A DNA stretch of 64,000 nucleotides, from the NCBI RefSeq assembly GCF_963668665.1, contig NZ_OY764902.1:1863501-1927500 (forward strand), in the 5' to 3' direction. A program made the position numbers and the translations under genes. Origin of the DNA: an uncultured Anaeromusa sp. Its GTDB lineage: Bacteria; Bacillota; Negativicutes; Anaeromusales; Anaeromusaceae. Shown here piece by piece: positions 1-10,738 of this stretch (within the stretch, counting starts at the first letter, position 1; each line of letters opens with the position of its first letter). A model generated the notes under the pieces. That model saw nothing but the letters and a program-made list of their open reading frames with translations. It ran no database searches and was not told the DNA's origin.

Positions 1-789
1 CCTTGGCGGCATGACGTGCAGAATACGACTGCGTTTTTGCTGTTCAACTGCCAGCGCGGTGAAACAGAACAGTTGTTGGACGGCTTGTATGATTACTTGG
101 GCCATTCGATTCGCTGCATTGGCGCTGTGGGTGAATACACTTTGCAGGAAACAGGTACGGCTTTGTTTACGCAGGAAGGTTGGTGCGAGGCCGTGGGGCT
201 GGCTGTGTTTGCCGCCTGCGGGCTGCATACTTCGCGCGGCTATGGTTTCAGCAGTCTGCCGGACGTACTGATCGTGACTAAGGCGGAGAAAAACCGTATT
301 TTGGAGCTCAATTGGCAGAGCGCACGGGCCGCTTATCAGGGGGTGCTGGCGGCGCATGGCTTGGTTTTAGATGACGTTGGCCGCTACCCACTAGGAATTG
401 TACGGGAAGAAAGTGTAGACTTGGTGCGCAGTGTTGTCGAAATCACAGAAGACGGCAGTCTGCTATGCGCTGGCGAAGTGCCGGAAAACGCCGTCCTCAG
501 CGTGCTTGTCGCCGAAGGAGAGGCTATGGCGGCCTCGGTGGCTGCGGCCGCTGAGGAGGTAGAAGTTACGGCTGCGCGGGGCGTCTTGATTGTGAACTGT
601 TATGCCAGAGAACAATTGGAAGGGTCCTTCTTCACTAAAGAATTGTCAGTCCTCCGGCAAACCTTGCAGCGACGCAATCCGAACTTGGGCGAACCTTATG
701 GCGTACTGAGCTATGGAGAAATTGTCTTGCCGTCAGAGGGAATCTTGGAATTGTGCAATAAAACCGTTGTTATTGGAGTGATGGTATGA
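1..789 (+). CDS. FIST-domain sensory protein, 5' end outside window
   Basis: This is the C-terminal part of a FIST-type sensor protein, a family thought to bind small ligands such as amino acids and to feed signalling enzymes. The reading frame is open to the first base, so the true start lies upstream; a GTG at 16 is an internal codon or a weak alternative start. The end carries the FIST_C pattern: GVLSYGEIVLPSEG, then a hydrophobic strand (TVVIGVMV). Full-length FIST proteins are near 380 residues, so roughly a third is missing. The stop overlaps the ATG of the next gene (ATGA at 786-789), so the two are translationally coupled and FIST very probably controls the c-di-GMP enzyme that follows. 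No membrane segment is visible in this part. Confidence 0.8.
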   Translation, partial: PWRHDVQNTTAFLLFNCQRGETEQLLDGLYDYLGHSIRCIGAVGEYTLQETGTALFTQEGWCEAVGLAVFAACGLHTSRGYGFSSLPDVLIVTKAEKNRILELNWQSARAAYQGVLAAHGLVLDDVGRYPLGIVREESVDLVRSVVEITEDGSLLCAGEVPENAVLSVLVAEGEAMAASVAAAAEEVEVTAARGVLIVNCYAREQLEGSFFTKELSVLRQTLQRRNPNLGEPYGVLSYGEIVLPSEGILELCNKTVVIGVMV

Positions 790-2447
790 AGCCGGTACAG
801 GGGCTCCAGATGGTACGGGAATTGGCGGTTTTGTATGAATTGTCGTTGGCGGTGGGGCGAACGTTGGAGCTGGAAGAGAATTGCGCCGCCTTTTTGCAAG
901 TCCTCTTGCGGCGCAAAACCTTTCGTTATGGCGCAGTCTGGCTGAACGACGAGGCGCAGGAACGGGCGCGCTTGATCTACGGATACCCCAGCTACTATGT
1001 GGAAAATGTGCTGGGCGCCTTGCCTTCTGTGGCTAAAGCCTGCTTAGATAATGACGCCGGAGCGGTGGTAACGGCGCAGATGTCTGAATTTGAAGAATTG
1101 GTGCAGGAACGGCAAATCGAAGGCGGTTGCTATTTTTTATATCCCTTGGGAAAAATGGGAGTGCTTAAGCTCTATAGCGTCCAAGAAGAGCTGGCGGAGA
1201 ATGAAGTCCTGCAGCGTATGCTGGCACAGGTGATGCAAAAGTTTGCAGTGTCCGTGGAAGCCTGTTTGCTTTTTGAGCGGCTCCGGGAGGAAGCGGAGGA
1301 GCGCCGGCAAGCGGAAGAGGAAGTGCGTACTTTAAACAATCAACTGGAGTTGCGCGTGATCAAGAGAACGGAGCAGCTATTGGACTCCAATGCGAAACTG
1401 CGTCAAGAAATAATAGAACGCAAGCGAGTAGAAGAACAGTTGCGCATTTATAGTGAAAAAGATGCCTTGACAGGCTTGGCCAATCGTTCCCGCTTTGAGC
1501 GCTTGCGCCAGGAATTGGCGGAAATGAACCAGGGAACCTTAGGTGTTTTGGCCATTGATGTCAATGATTTGAAGCTGGTTAACGACCTGGAAGGCCATGA
1601 AGCAGGAGATGAATTGCTGCGCCGCGTTAGCGGCGTATTGCAGGCGGCCTTTGGGGATGCGGAGTTGTTGGCGCGCATTGGCGGTGATGAGTTTGTGGCG
1701 TTGTATTGTGATGTGCCGGGAGAGTTGATGAAGCAGAAAGCGGAATTTCTTGCCCGGGAGGCCACGGCGGCGCGTGTTTCTTTATCTGTGGGCTGGGCCT
1801 GGGGTGATTTGTCTCAGATGGTCAGTCAGAACCTGTTGCAGGCTGCAGATAGCGCCATGTATGCGGAAAAATACAAGTTTACTTCCCAGTACGAGCAGGG
1901 AGGACTAGCGAGGCTGCGGCGCATGCTGGAGGTGGGCAGCCGTTGGACAGGGCCCCATGTACAGAGGCTGGAAGGGATTTTGGTTCGTTTTGGTCGGTAC
2001 TTGCAGCTTCAGGACAGTGAGGAATCGCTGCGCTTATTGGCTATGTTTCATGATGTAGGTACGCTGTTGCTGCCGGAGGTGCTGGTAAACAAGGATGCTG
2101 TATATACGCCGGAAGAGCGGGCCTTGATGGAAAGCCATGCGGAAAAAGGGGCTCAGTTGGCGCAGATGATGCCGGAACTGGCTCCTTTGGCAAAGCTCAT
2201 CCTGCATCACCATGAACGTTGGGACGGCGCCGGGTATCCGGCTAAACTTTGCGGGGAGGAAATTCCCTATCTCAGCAGAGTGCTGGCTGTGGCTGACGCC
2301 TATGAATCGATGACCGGGACGCGCGTGCATCGAGGGCCGCTAAGCAGAATAGAGGCGTTGGCGGAGTTAGAGCGCTGCGCCGGCAGCCAATTTGATTCGG
2401 CTGTGGTGAAGGCGTTTCAAGAGATGTTGTCTTTTGATGAAGGATAA
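786..2447 (+). CDS. GGDEF plus HD-GYP bifunctional c-di-GMP protein
   Basis: Predicted cytoplasmic c-di-GMP turnover enzyme of 553 residues. Residues about 1-165 look like a divergent GAF-type sensor. A charged coiled coil (about 165-215, rich in E and R) leads to a GGDEF domain with an intact RIGGDEF signature, so diguanylate cyclase activity is plausible. The C-terminal part is an HD-GYP phosphodiesterase domain: FHDVGT for the HD pair, then LHHHERWDGAGYP. Both activities may be present in one chain. It overlaps the FIST gene by 4 bp, which suggests that FIST ligand binding sets the output. Which activity dominates cannot be read from sequence. Confidence 0.9.
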   Translation: MKPVQGLQMVRELAVLYELSLAVGRTLELEENCAAFLQVLLRRKTFRYGAVWLNDEAQERARLIYGYPSYYVENVLGALPSVAKACLDNDAGAVVTAQMSEFEELVQERQIEGGCYFLYPLGKMGVLKLYSVQEELAENEVLQRMLAQVMQKFAVSVEACLLFERLREEAEERRQAEEEVRTLNNQLELRVIKRTEQLLDSNAKLRQEIIERKRVEEQLRIYSEKDALTGLANRSRFERLRQELAEMNQGTLGVLAIDVNDLKLVNDLEGHEAGDELLRRVSGVLQAAFGDAELLARIGGDEFVALYCDVPGELMKQKAEFLAREATAARVSLSVGWAWGDLSQMVSQNLLQAADSAMYAEKYKFTSQYEQGGLARLRRMLEVGSRWTGPHVQRLEGILVRFGRYLQLQDSEESLRLLAMFHDVGTLLLPEVLVNKDAVYTPEERALMESHAEKGAQLAQMMPELAPLAKLILHHHERWDGAGYPAKLCGEEIPYLSRVLAVADAYESMTGTRVHRGPLSRIEALAELERCAGSQFDSAVVKAFQEMLSFDEG

Positions 2448-2457
2448 TGTAGCCTGC

Positions 2458-2486
2458 TTGTCATTCTTTGTATTTTGTATTACACT
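2458..2486 (+). promoter_or_regulatory. Predicted sigma-70 promoter for thioesterase gene
   Basis: TTGTCA (2458-2463), a 17-base spacer and TACACT (2481-2486) lie about 50 bases before the thioesterase start at 2539. The -10 box is only moderate. Confidence 0.5.
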
Positions 2487-2538
2487 CTAAACAAGTGAAA
2501 ATTCGCAAAAATCATTCGATAAGCAGGGGGAAAAAAAG

Positions 2539-2982
2539 ATGGCAATAAAGAATTTTGAGACGCATCATTTGGTGACCGGGGCCGATACCAATCATCACGG
2601 GACTTTGTTCGCCGGTCGCGGCGCTGCCTGGTTTGTGGAAGCCGGCTTTGTGGCTGCCGCCAGCCTGACCTGTACAGCAGAGACCGTATGCGCTACGGTG
2701 CATGGCATGGTTTTCAACCGGCCCGTAAAAAAAGGCAGTATTCTGCGTTTTGACAGCCGCGTTGTTTATACAGGGCGTTCCAGTCTGGTCGTATATGTAG
2801 ATGTGGTGACCGCCGACAAGGAAGAGTTTGTAGTTGACGGCTTTTTGACCTTTATTCATGTGGATGAGACCGGTCATTCGGCGCCGCACGGCATTGTGGT
2901 GGAGCCGGAGACGGAGGAAGAAAAGGAGCTCTATGAACGGGCCAGTAAACTCAGAAGACCGCAAAATCGCAGCGATCATTAA
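2539..2982 (+). CDS. Hotdog-fold acyl-CoA thioesterase (YciA/BACH type)
   Basis: Predicted acyl-CoA hydrolase of 147 residues with a single hotdog domain, the usual length for the YciA-like group. The N-terminal motif TNHHGTLFAG, followed by a long helix (GAAWFVEAGFVAA), matches the family's active-site region, and HGMVFNRPVKKGSILRF fits the central strand. It would cleave acyl-CoA esters in the cytoplasm; chain-length preference cannot be told. The ATG at 2539 follows a GGGGGAAAAAAAG stretch that serves as ribosome site. The 3' end overlaps the MFS gene by 50 bp in another frame, so the two are probably co-transcribed. Confidence 0.85.
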   Translation: MAIKNFETHHLVTGADTNHHGTLFAGRGAAWFVEAGFVAAASLTCTAETVCATVHGMVFNRPVKKGSILRFDSRVVYTGRSSLVVYVDVVTADKEEFVVDGFLTFIHVDETGHSAPHGIVVEPETEEEKELYERASKLRRPQNRSDH

Positions 2983-4270
2983 GCAACAGCTTCGTCAGTT
3001 GCGTAGGCAAGGGCGCCTCTTAGGACGCGCTCTGGCCTATCGTAACTTTCGTCTGTTCTTTTGCGGTCAAGGGCTGTCTTTATTAGGTACATGGGTACAA
3101 AGCATTGCTATGAGCTGGTTGGTATATCGCCTGACCGGTTCGGGTTTACTGTTGGGCTTGGTAAGTTTTGCCGGACAGATTCCTAGTTTGCTTTTTTCGC
3201 CATTTATCGGCGTCTGGGTGGATCGCTTGCCGCGAAGGCAGGTGCTTGTTGCCACCCAGGCGCTTTCTTTGTTGCAGGCGACAATCTTAGCCTTGCTGGT
3301 CTGGACGGGCCGCGAAGAAATCTGGCATTTGCTGGCGCTGAGTCTATTGTTAGGCTGCATTAATGCGGCAGATATGCCGGCGCGCCAGGCTTTGGTCGTG
3401 GAGTTGGTGGAGGCGCGTGAAGATCGGGGCAACGCTATCGCCTTAAATTCCGTCATGTTCAACGCAACTCGGTTAGTAGGGCCAGCGTTGGGGGGGCTTT
3501 TGATTCCCTTGGTTGGCGAAGCGATGTGCTTCGCTCTTAATGCGGTAAGTTACCTTTTTTCGTTGCTTTCCTTGGTTTTGCTGCGTCTTGCTGCGTTAGA
3601 AAAAGAAACGGAGAAAAAAAGCTGGCATCGGGGTTTTCGGGACGGTTGGAATTATACCTTCGGGCATCCTCCCATTCGGCAATTACTGCAATTGTTGGCG
3701 CTGATGAGCCTTTCCGCCATGCCTTATACGGTACTGCTGCCAGTGCTGGCAGTGCGTTATTTTGGCGGCGGCGCGCCGCTGTTGGGAACGCTGATGGCTG
3801 TGGCCGGGGCGGGCTCTTTATGCGGGGCGCTGATTCTTGCTTTTCGGCGCAGTATTGTCGGTTTGGAGCGCTGGGTTGGCGCGGCGGCGCTTTTGGCGGC
3901 ATTGAGTCTGCTGGGGCTGTCTGCAGGCGTATCGGTAGAGGCGGCAGGTGTCTTGCTGTTTGCGTTAGGGGTAGGACTGCTTTTTTTGATTGTCGGCGTC
4001 AATACCTTGCTGCAGCACATGGTTCCCGACCATTTGAGAGGGCGGGTTATGAGTTTTTACAATATGTCTTTTCTCGGCTTGGTTCCCGTGGGCTGCATTG
4101 CAGCAGGGCAGGGGGCGGATTGGTTTGGCGTCTTGACTATGCTGCAATATTGCGGCTGGGCTTGTTTGGCCGCGGCTATTCTTTTTTTACGGCAGCTGCC
4201 ATCGTTTCAGGGCAAGGCTTGCCAAATTTATCAAGACTCCGGTCATTTAGGGCCGGATGAAAAATGTTAA
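2933..4270 (+). CDS. MFS transporter, EntS-like
   Basis: Major facilitator protein of 445 residues with about 12 hydrophobic segments. The first half carries the loop motif GVWVDRLPRRQVL between segments 2 and 3, typical of drug or siderophore exporters of the EntS/MFS_3 group. The start is taken as ATG 2933 because AGGAG (2924-2928) precedes it at good distance; an upstream extension to 2858 would put an arginine-rich, unlikely N-terminus on it. It overlaps the thioesterase gene by 50 bp. The substrate is unknown. The C-terminal tail after the last helix is short and polar. Confidence 0.85.
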   Translation: MNGPVNSEDRKIAAIIKQQLRQLRRQGRLLGRALAYRNFRLFFCGQGLSLLGTWVQSIAMSWLVYRLTGSGLLLGLVSFAGQIPSLLFSPFIGVWVDRLPRRQVLVATQALSLLQATILALLVWTGREEIWHLLALSLLLGCINAADMPARQALVVELVEAREDRGNAIALNSVMFNATRLVGPALGGLLIPLVGEAMCFALNAVSYLFSLLSLVLLRLAALEKETEKKSWHRGFRDGWNYTFGHPPIRQLLQLLALMSLSAMPYTVLLPVLAVRYFGGGAPLLGTLMAVAGAGSLCGALILAFRRSIVGLERWVGAAALLAALSLLGLSAGVSVEAAGVLLFALGVGLLFLIVGVNTLLQHMVPDHLRGRVMSFYNMSFLGLVPVGCIAAGQGADWFGVLTMLQYCGWACLAAAILFLRQLPSFQGKACQIYQDSGHLGPDEKC

Positions 4271-4280
4271 GGTAGGCAAA

Positions 4281-4334
4281 CTGTAATCAGGCTGTCACGA
4301 AGCTGTCACAGTCCTTGTTTACACTAGATATAAT
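4281..4334 (+). promoter_or_regulatory. Pho box with three 11-bp repeats and -10 element
   Basis: Three direct half-sites start exactly 11 bases apart: CTGTAATCAGG (4281), CTGTCACGAAG (4292), CTGTCACAGTC (4303). The PhoB/PhoP half-site known from E. coli is CTGTCATAAAT with the same period. A TATAAT box (4329-4334) follows, so the last repeat sits where a -35 element would be, the arrangement of PhoB-activated promoters. The downstream gene starts at 4352. Confidence 0.65.
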
Positions 4335-4351
4335 CACAAAAGAAAGGGTGT

Positions 4352-4666
4352 ATGAAAATGAATTTGGAAAGACTGCGGCCGACTGTGACTGTATTGGCAT
4401 TAAGTCTTTTTTTGATTTCCTTAGTGACAGGCTTGGTTTTGTGGCTGGTTCCTGGTCGCGGGGCTTTTTTGGGTCTGTCCAAGGGGATTTATAAGGACGT
4501 CCATATTTACCTGAGTCTGGGAGTGACTGTTATCCTGTTGATCCATGGGTGGCTCAACAGGAAGGCTTTGAGTCGCTATTTCGGCCTGAGTCGGGCTGCT
4601 TGTTGGCAAGCGGGCGCTGTAACGGCGGTGCTGCTGGCTGCTGTAGTTGGCATGAAATCAATGTAA
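4352..4666 (+). CDS. Small three-helix membrane protein, DUF4405-like
   Basis: Membrane protein of 104 residues. Hydrophobic segments at about 12-33, 46-65 and 84-102 are separated by short loops; a histidine near the start of segment 2 (DVHIYLSL) and one near its end (LIHGWLN) are placed as in cytochrome-b-like DUF4405 proteins, where they could ligate heme. The role is unknown. ATG at 4352 follows AGAAAGGGTG. The gene stands alone between its own promoter and terminator, and the Pho-box-like promoter upstream suggests induction under phosphate limitation. Confidence 0.7.
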   Translation: MKMNLERLRPTVTVLALSLFLISLVTGLVLWLVPGRGAFLGLSKGIYKDVHIYLSLGVTVILLIHGWLNRKALSRYFGLSRAACWQAGAVTAVLLAAVVGMKSM

Positions 4667-4688
4667 AAAGCCGCGCAAGCGGCTTTTT
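4665..4688 (+). terminator. Rho-independent terminator
   Basis: GCCGC, loop GCAA, GCGGC with A-run before and T-run after; ends the DUF4405-like gene (its TAA lies in the 5' arm). Confidence 0.85.
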
Positions 4689-4778
4689 CTATATAACATA
4701 ACTTATAAAACGAACCGCGAAATACACGAAAAACGCGAAAGGGGATTTCAAGAGCTTATGACTTTCCCTTTTCTTTTT

Positions 4779-4822
4779 TCTTCTCCTGCGTACCCTCTCG
4801 CGACTCCGGTTCTCTTGTTCAA
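4779..4822. repeat. Dispersed pyrimidine-rich intergenic repeat, partial copy
   Basis: Contains GTACCCTCTCGCGACTCC and ends with TCTCTTGTTCAAT, matching parts of the copies near 9.6, 15.5, 29.2, 33.7 and 43.0 kb. The rest of the 4689-4963 gap shows a weak hairpin with a T-run at 4857-4878 and no gene. Confidence 0.6.
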
Positions 4823-4963
4823 TATTTTCACTGTTCTGAGTTCCGTTTTCTGCTAAGGACCGCGCAAGCGGTTTTTTTATTTGGCAGGAAAGAATGAATT
4901 TTTGCAGAATATATCTTTAAGAATCATTTTTCTTAAAAAATCTCTACAAAGGCGGTGCGGAGA

Positions 4964-7801
<2,838 letters not shown>

Positions 7802-7869
7802 AAACTTGTAATGAAGACCGAGGGGTCTTTAGCGAATGTAAGAGACATCTAACCGAGATTTTTGGGCGC

Positions 7870-7910
7870 AAAAGCCCCTGCAGGCCACAAAATGGCTTGT
7901 AGGGGCTTTT
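7870..7910 (+). terminator. Rho-independent terminator
   Basis: AAAAGCCCCTGCAGGCC pairs with GGCTTGTAGGGGCTTTT around a short loop. Ends the dehydrogenase transcript. A smaller hairpin (AAGACC/GGTCTT) lies at about 7813-7829. Confidence 0.85.
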
Positions 7911-8044
7911 GAAGTTTAATTGAGCTTTTTTGTGGAAAACAGAGGAAAACAGGAATAACCAAATGATAACATGGCGCAAATGCTGTTGGCTCTGAAAAAA
8001 CATAGAAAAACAGCTGAAAATGCTGAAAAAATACAGTAAAAGTA

Positions 8045-8073
8045 TTTACAAGCAGGGCGGATTCTTTTATGAT
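8045..8073 (+). promoter_or_regulatory. Predicted sigma-70 promoter for permease
   Basis: TTTACA (8045-8050), 17-base spacer, TATGAT (8068-8073). It lies 43 bases before the permease ATG at 8116 and supports that start over an in-frame start at 8020. Confidence 0.65.
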
Positions 8074-8115
8074 AAAGCAAGTGCATTGCAAAAAGACAAC
8101 AAAGGAGGAAAAGGC

Positions 8116-9498
8116 ATGCAGCAGGAACGTACTATGGTCCGCGGCTTGAAAAGCCGTCATTTGCAAATGATCGCCCTTGGAGGCATTATTGGCAGCGGTT
8201 ATTTTTTGGGAACAGGATATGTCCTGAGTAAGGCGGGGCCGGCTGCCATTTTCTCCTACTTGCTGGGCGGTTTAATTGTGTTGGCGGTGATGTTCTGCCT
8301 GGGCGAGCTGGCCGTAGCCAGACCGGTAGCCAGTTCCTTTGTCACCTATGCCAAGGAATATATTTCTCCGTCCTGGGCTTGCGGCGTAGGCTGGTGTTAT
8401 TGGCTGACTTGGGTAACCTATGTGCCTTCGGAAATGATTGCCGGCGGCATTATTATGAATAATTTTTTCCCGGATATCAGCACGATGTGGTGGGCGGTGC
8501 TTTTCGGGCTTTTGATTACCTTTATCAATTTGTCTTATGTCAAAACCTTTGGGGAACTGGAGTTTTGGCTGGCTTTGATCAAGGTGGCGGCCTTGGTGTT
8601 GTTTGTGGTCTTGGGCTGCCTGATTTTGCTTGGCCTGGTGGGCAGTGAAGGCTTTTTGGGCTCGTCGGTGCTTCTCTCCAGCGGCGGCGTAGCGCCGAAT
8701 GGCTATTGGGCGGTCTTTTTGACGATGGTCATTATTTTGGTGAATTTCCAGGGTTCTGAGATTATTGGCTTGGCTGCCGGCGAAAGCCAGGATCCGGCGA
8801 AAAGCATTCCGATGGCGATTAAAAATATTGTTTGGCGCATCTTGTCTTTATATATTATTCCCTTAGGACTTTTAGTTACCATTTATCCTTGGGATAAGGC
8901 CAGCCTGGAAGAAAGCGTTTTTGCCGCCGCGCTGTCGGCGTACGATTTGGAATGGGCGGGAGCGTTGTTCTCCTTTGTGGTGCTGACCGCGGCCATTTCC
9001 TGCTCTAATTCCGGCTTGTACGGCTGCAGCCGCGCTTTGTACGCTTTGGCGCGCGAAGGGATGGCTCCTGCTTGGTTGGGACGCCTGAGTGACAAAGGCG
9101 TGCCTCAAAATGCAACGGTGATGTCGGTTATGGCCTGCTGGATTGGAGTGGTGGCGTACTCGCTGGATGCCAGTGAGACCATCTATACGTATTTGCTGGC
9201 TTTATCTGGGTTTTCCGGCGCTGTGGCGTGGATTTCCATCTGCTGGAGTCAGTTGAACTTTCGTAATCGCCTGCAGGCGGCTGGGGAAGAGCATAGCTTG
9301 CGTTTTAAAGTGCCCCTGTTTCCGTATGTTACGTACTTCGGTATTTGGGTGCAGGTGGGCTGCTTGCTGGTGATGGCGTTGGTAGACGAATTGCGTAACG
9401 CCTTATTCATCGGCGTTCCCTTTTTGATTTTGCCCATTCTTTGGTATAAGGCTCGCCGCCATTGGTGCCGTACGCCGGTGCTCGAAGGCAACGACTAA
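8116..9498 (+). CDS. Amino acid permease (APC superfamily)
   Basis: Cytoplasmic membrane transporter of 460 residues with about 12 hydrophobic segments. The first segment has the APC signature IALGGIIGSGYFLGTG, and GSEIIGLAAGESQDP matches segment 6 of the AAT/GABA-permease branch. It should be a proton-coupled amino acid importer; the substrate cannot be told. Start ATG 8116 is preceded by AAAGGAGG (8101-8108), and the promoter at 8045-8073 excludes the longer reading. It is monocistronic, with its own terminator after it. Confidence 0.88.
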   Translation: MQQERTMVRGLKSRHLQMIALGGIIGSGYFLGTGYVLSKAGPAAIFSYLLGGLIVLAVMFCLGELAVARPVASSFVTYAKEYISPSWACGVGWCYWLTWVTYVPSEMIAGGIIMNNFFPDISTMWWAVLFGLLITFINLSYVKTFGELEFWLALIKVAALVLFVVLGCLILLGLVGSEGFLGSSVLLSSGGVAPNGYWAVFLTMVIILVNFQGSEIIGLAAGESQDPAKSIPMAIKNIVWRILSLYIIPLGLLVTIYPWDKASLEESVFAAALSAYDLEWAGALFSFVVLTAAISCSNSGLYGCSRALYALAREGMAPAWLGRLSDKGVPQNATVMSVMACWIGVVAYSLDASETIYTYLLALSGFSGAVAWISICWSQLNFRNRLQAAGEEHSLRFKVPLFPYVTYFGIWVQVGCLLVMALVDELRNALFIGVPFLILPILWYKARRHWCRTPVLEGND

Positions 9499-9517
9499 AT
9501 AAAATAGAAGACCCAAG

Positions 9518-9545
9518 AGAGCCGGCATAATGCCGGTTCTTTTTC
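9518..9545 (+). terminator. Rho-independent terminator
   Basis: AGAGCCGGCA, loop TAA, TGCCGGTTCT, then a T-run; follows the permease. Confidence 0.85.
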
Positions 9546-9703
9546 GTCCTGCGGACCGTCTTGCTCCAATAAAAGTCTCAAATACAATCACGACCGCCGC
9601 AGTCCTCTGCCGATCCCTCCCTTTACTCCCTCTACTCTTGTTAAAAACCGTACCTGTTCTTCTCCTATGTACCCTCCCGTGACTCCCGCGACTCCTGTTC
9701 AAT
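9546..9703. repeat. Dispersed intergenic repeat, long copy
   Basis: About 160 bp very similar to 29142-29280: shared blocks are TCAAATACAATCACG, CTTTACTCCCTCTACTC, TTGTTAAAAACCGTACC and TCCTGTTCAAT. It fills the gap between the permease terminator and the PHP gene. No protein-coding signal. Confidence 0.7.
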
Positions 9704-9795
9704 CTCCGTACCCTTCGCGATCAAAGCAGGAGATTGCCGCAAAACAGGCGAAACATAAAACGTTATACCCGAGATACGGCGAGGAGGAATAGACA

Positions 9796-10647
9796 ATGCG
9801 TATTGACTATCACATGCATTTTGAATATGGCAGCTATGATTTAGAATGGGTAAAAGGCTTTTTCGAGCATGCCGCCAAGAGGGGCATTGACGAGATTGGT
9901 ATTTCCGAACATAGTCATACTTTTGTAGAGTTTCAGCCGCTCTACGAACAAGACTTGATTTTGGACGATTCGGAGATTGGCCGCTTTCAAAAGGAATGGC
10001 TGAAGAAGGGCAAATTCCGCTATCGCCTCGAAGAGTACTTGACCTTTATGGATAAACTCAAAGCGCTGGGGTATCCGGTGAAAACCGGTATAGAGGTCTG
10101 TAATTTTAACGATCAGGCCCAAGTGGCCAAGGTGCTGGGCTCATATCAGTTTGATTATGTCATTGGGTCTGTGCATTTTCTCGAAGGCTGGGGTTACGAC
10201 TTTTCGGCATTGCTGAAGGTGTGGGACACGAAGAATCTGGAGGATTTGTATCGGCAGTATGTAGAGGCGATTAAGAATCTAGCGGCTTCCGGCCTATATG
10301 ATGTGCTGGGTCATCCCTTCAACATTCGCTTGTTCAAGCATTTGCCGACTTTCGATGCGTTGCCGTATGTGAAGCAGGCTGTGGCGGCGCTGAAGGCGGC
10401 GGATATGGCGGCGGATATTAATACCGGTACGTTGTATCGGTATCCTATTGAAGAAATATCGCCGTACCCGGATTTCCTGAAAGAAGCGCGGACGCAGGGG
10501 CTGCCGGTCATTTTGTCGTCTGATGCACACCAGCCCGAAGACTGCGGCCGTTATATCGCAGAAGCCGCCGCCTATGCCCAATCGGTTGGCTATGACCAAA
10601 TTGCCGTCTTTGCCAAGCGGCAGCGGACCTTACAGCCTTTAAGTTAA
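9796..10647 (+). CDS. PHP-domain phosphatase, histidinol-phosphatase-like
   Basis: PHP-fold metal-dependent phosphoesterase of 283 residues, close in layout to HisJ-type histidinol-phosphatase. Metal-binding motifs are visible in order: DYHMHFE (4-10), EHSH (about 39), GIEV (about 98), GSVHF (about 130), LGHPF (about 174) and SSDAH near the C-terminus. A biosynthetic role in histidine formation is possible, but no other his genes are nearby, so the substrate is open. ATG 9796 follows GAGGAGG (9780-9786). Lies alone between a repeat and the helicase gene. Confidence 0.8.
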   Translation: MRIDYHMHFEYGSYDLEWVKGFFEHAAKRGIDEIGISEHSHTFVEFQPLYEQDLILDDSEIGRFQKEWLKKGKFRYRLEEYLTFMDKLKALGYPVKTGIEVCNFNDQAQVAKVLGSYQFDYVIGSVHFLEGWGYDFSALLKVWDTKNLEDLYRQYVEAIKNLAASGLYDVLGHPFNIRLFKHLPTFDALPYVKQAVAALKAADMAADINTGTLYRYPIEEISPYPDFLKEARTQGLPVILSSDAHQPEDCGRYIAEAAAYAQSVGYDQIAVFAKRQRTLQPLS

Positions 10648-10738
10648 AGAGAAAATATGTTCGAAAATGCTTTTCTTCCGGACTCTTGCATATTATAATG
10701 AGACATAGAAAGATTTTGCAGGGAAAAGGAGGGGCGGC

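Noticed and set aside
2512..2979. 155-codon reverse frame opposite the thioesterase gene
   Set aside because: Shadow of a well-supported gene; no ribosome site.
8020..8115. N-terminal extension of the amino acid permease
   Set aside because: The promoter at 8045-8073 lies inside it and AAAGGAGG sets ATG 8116.
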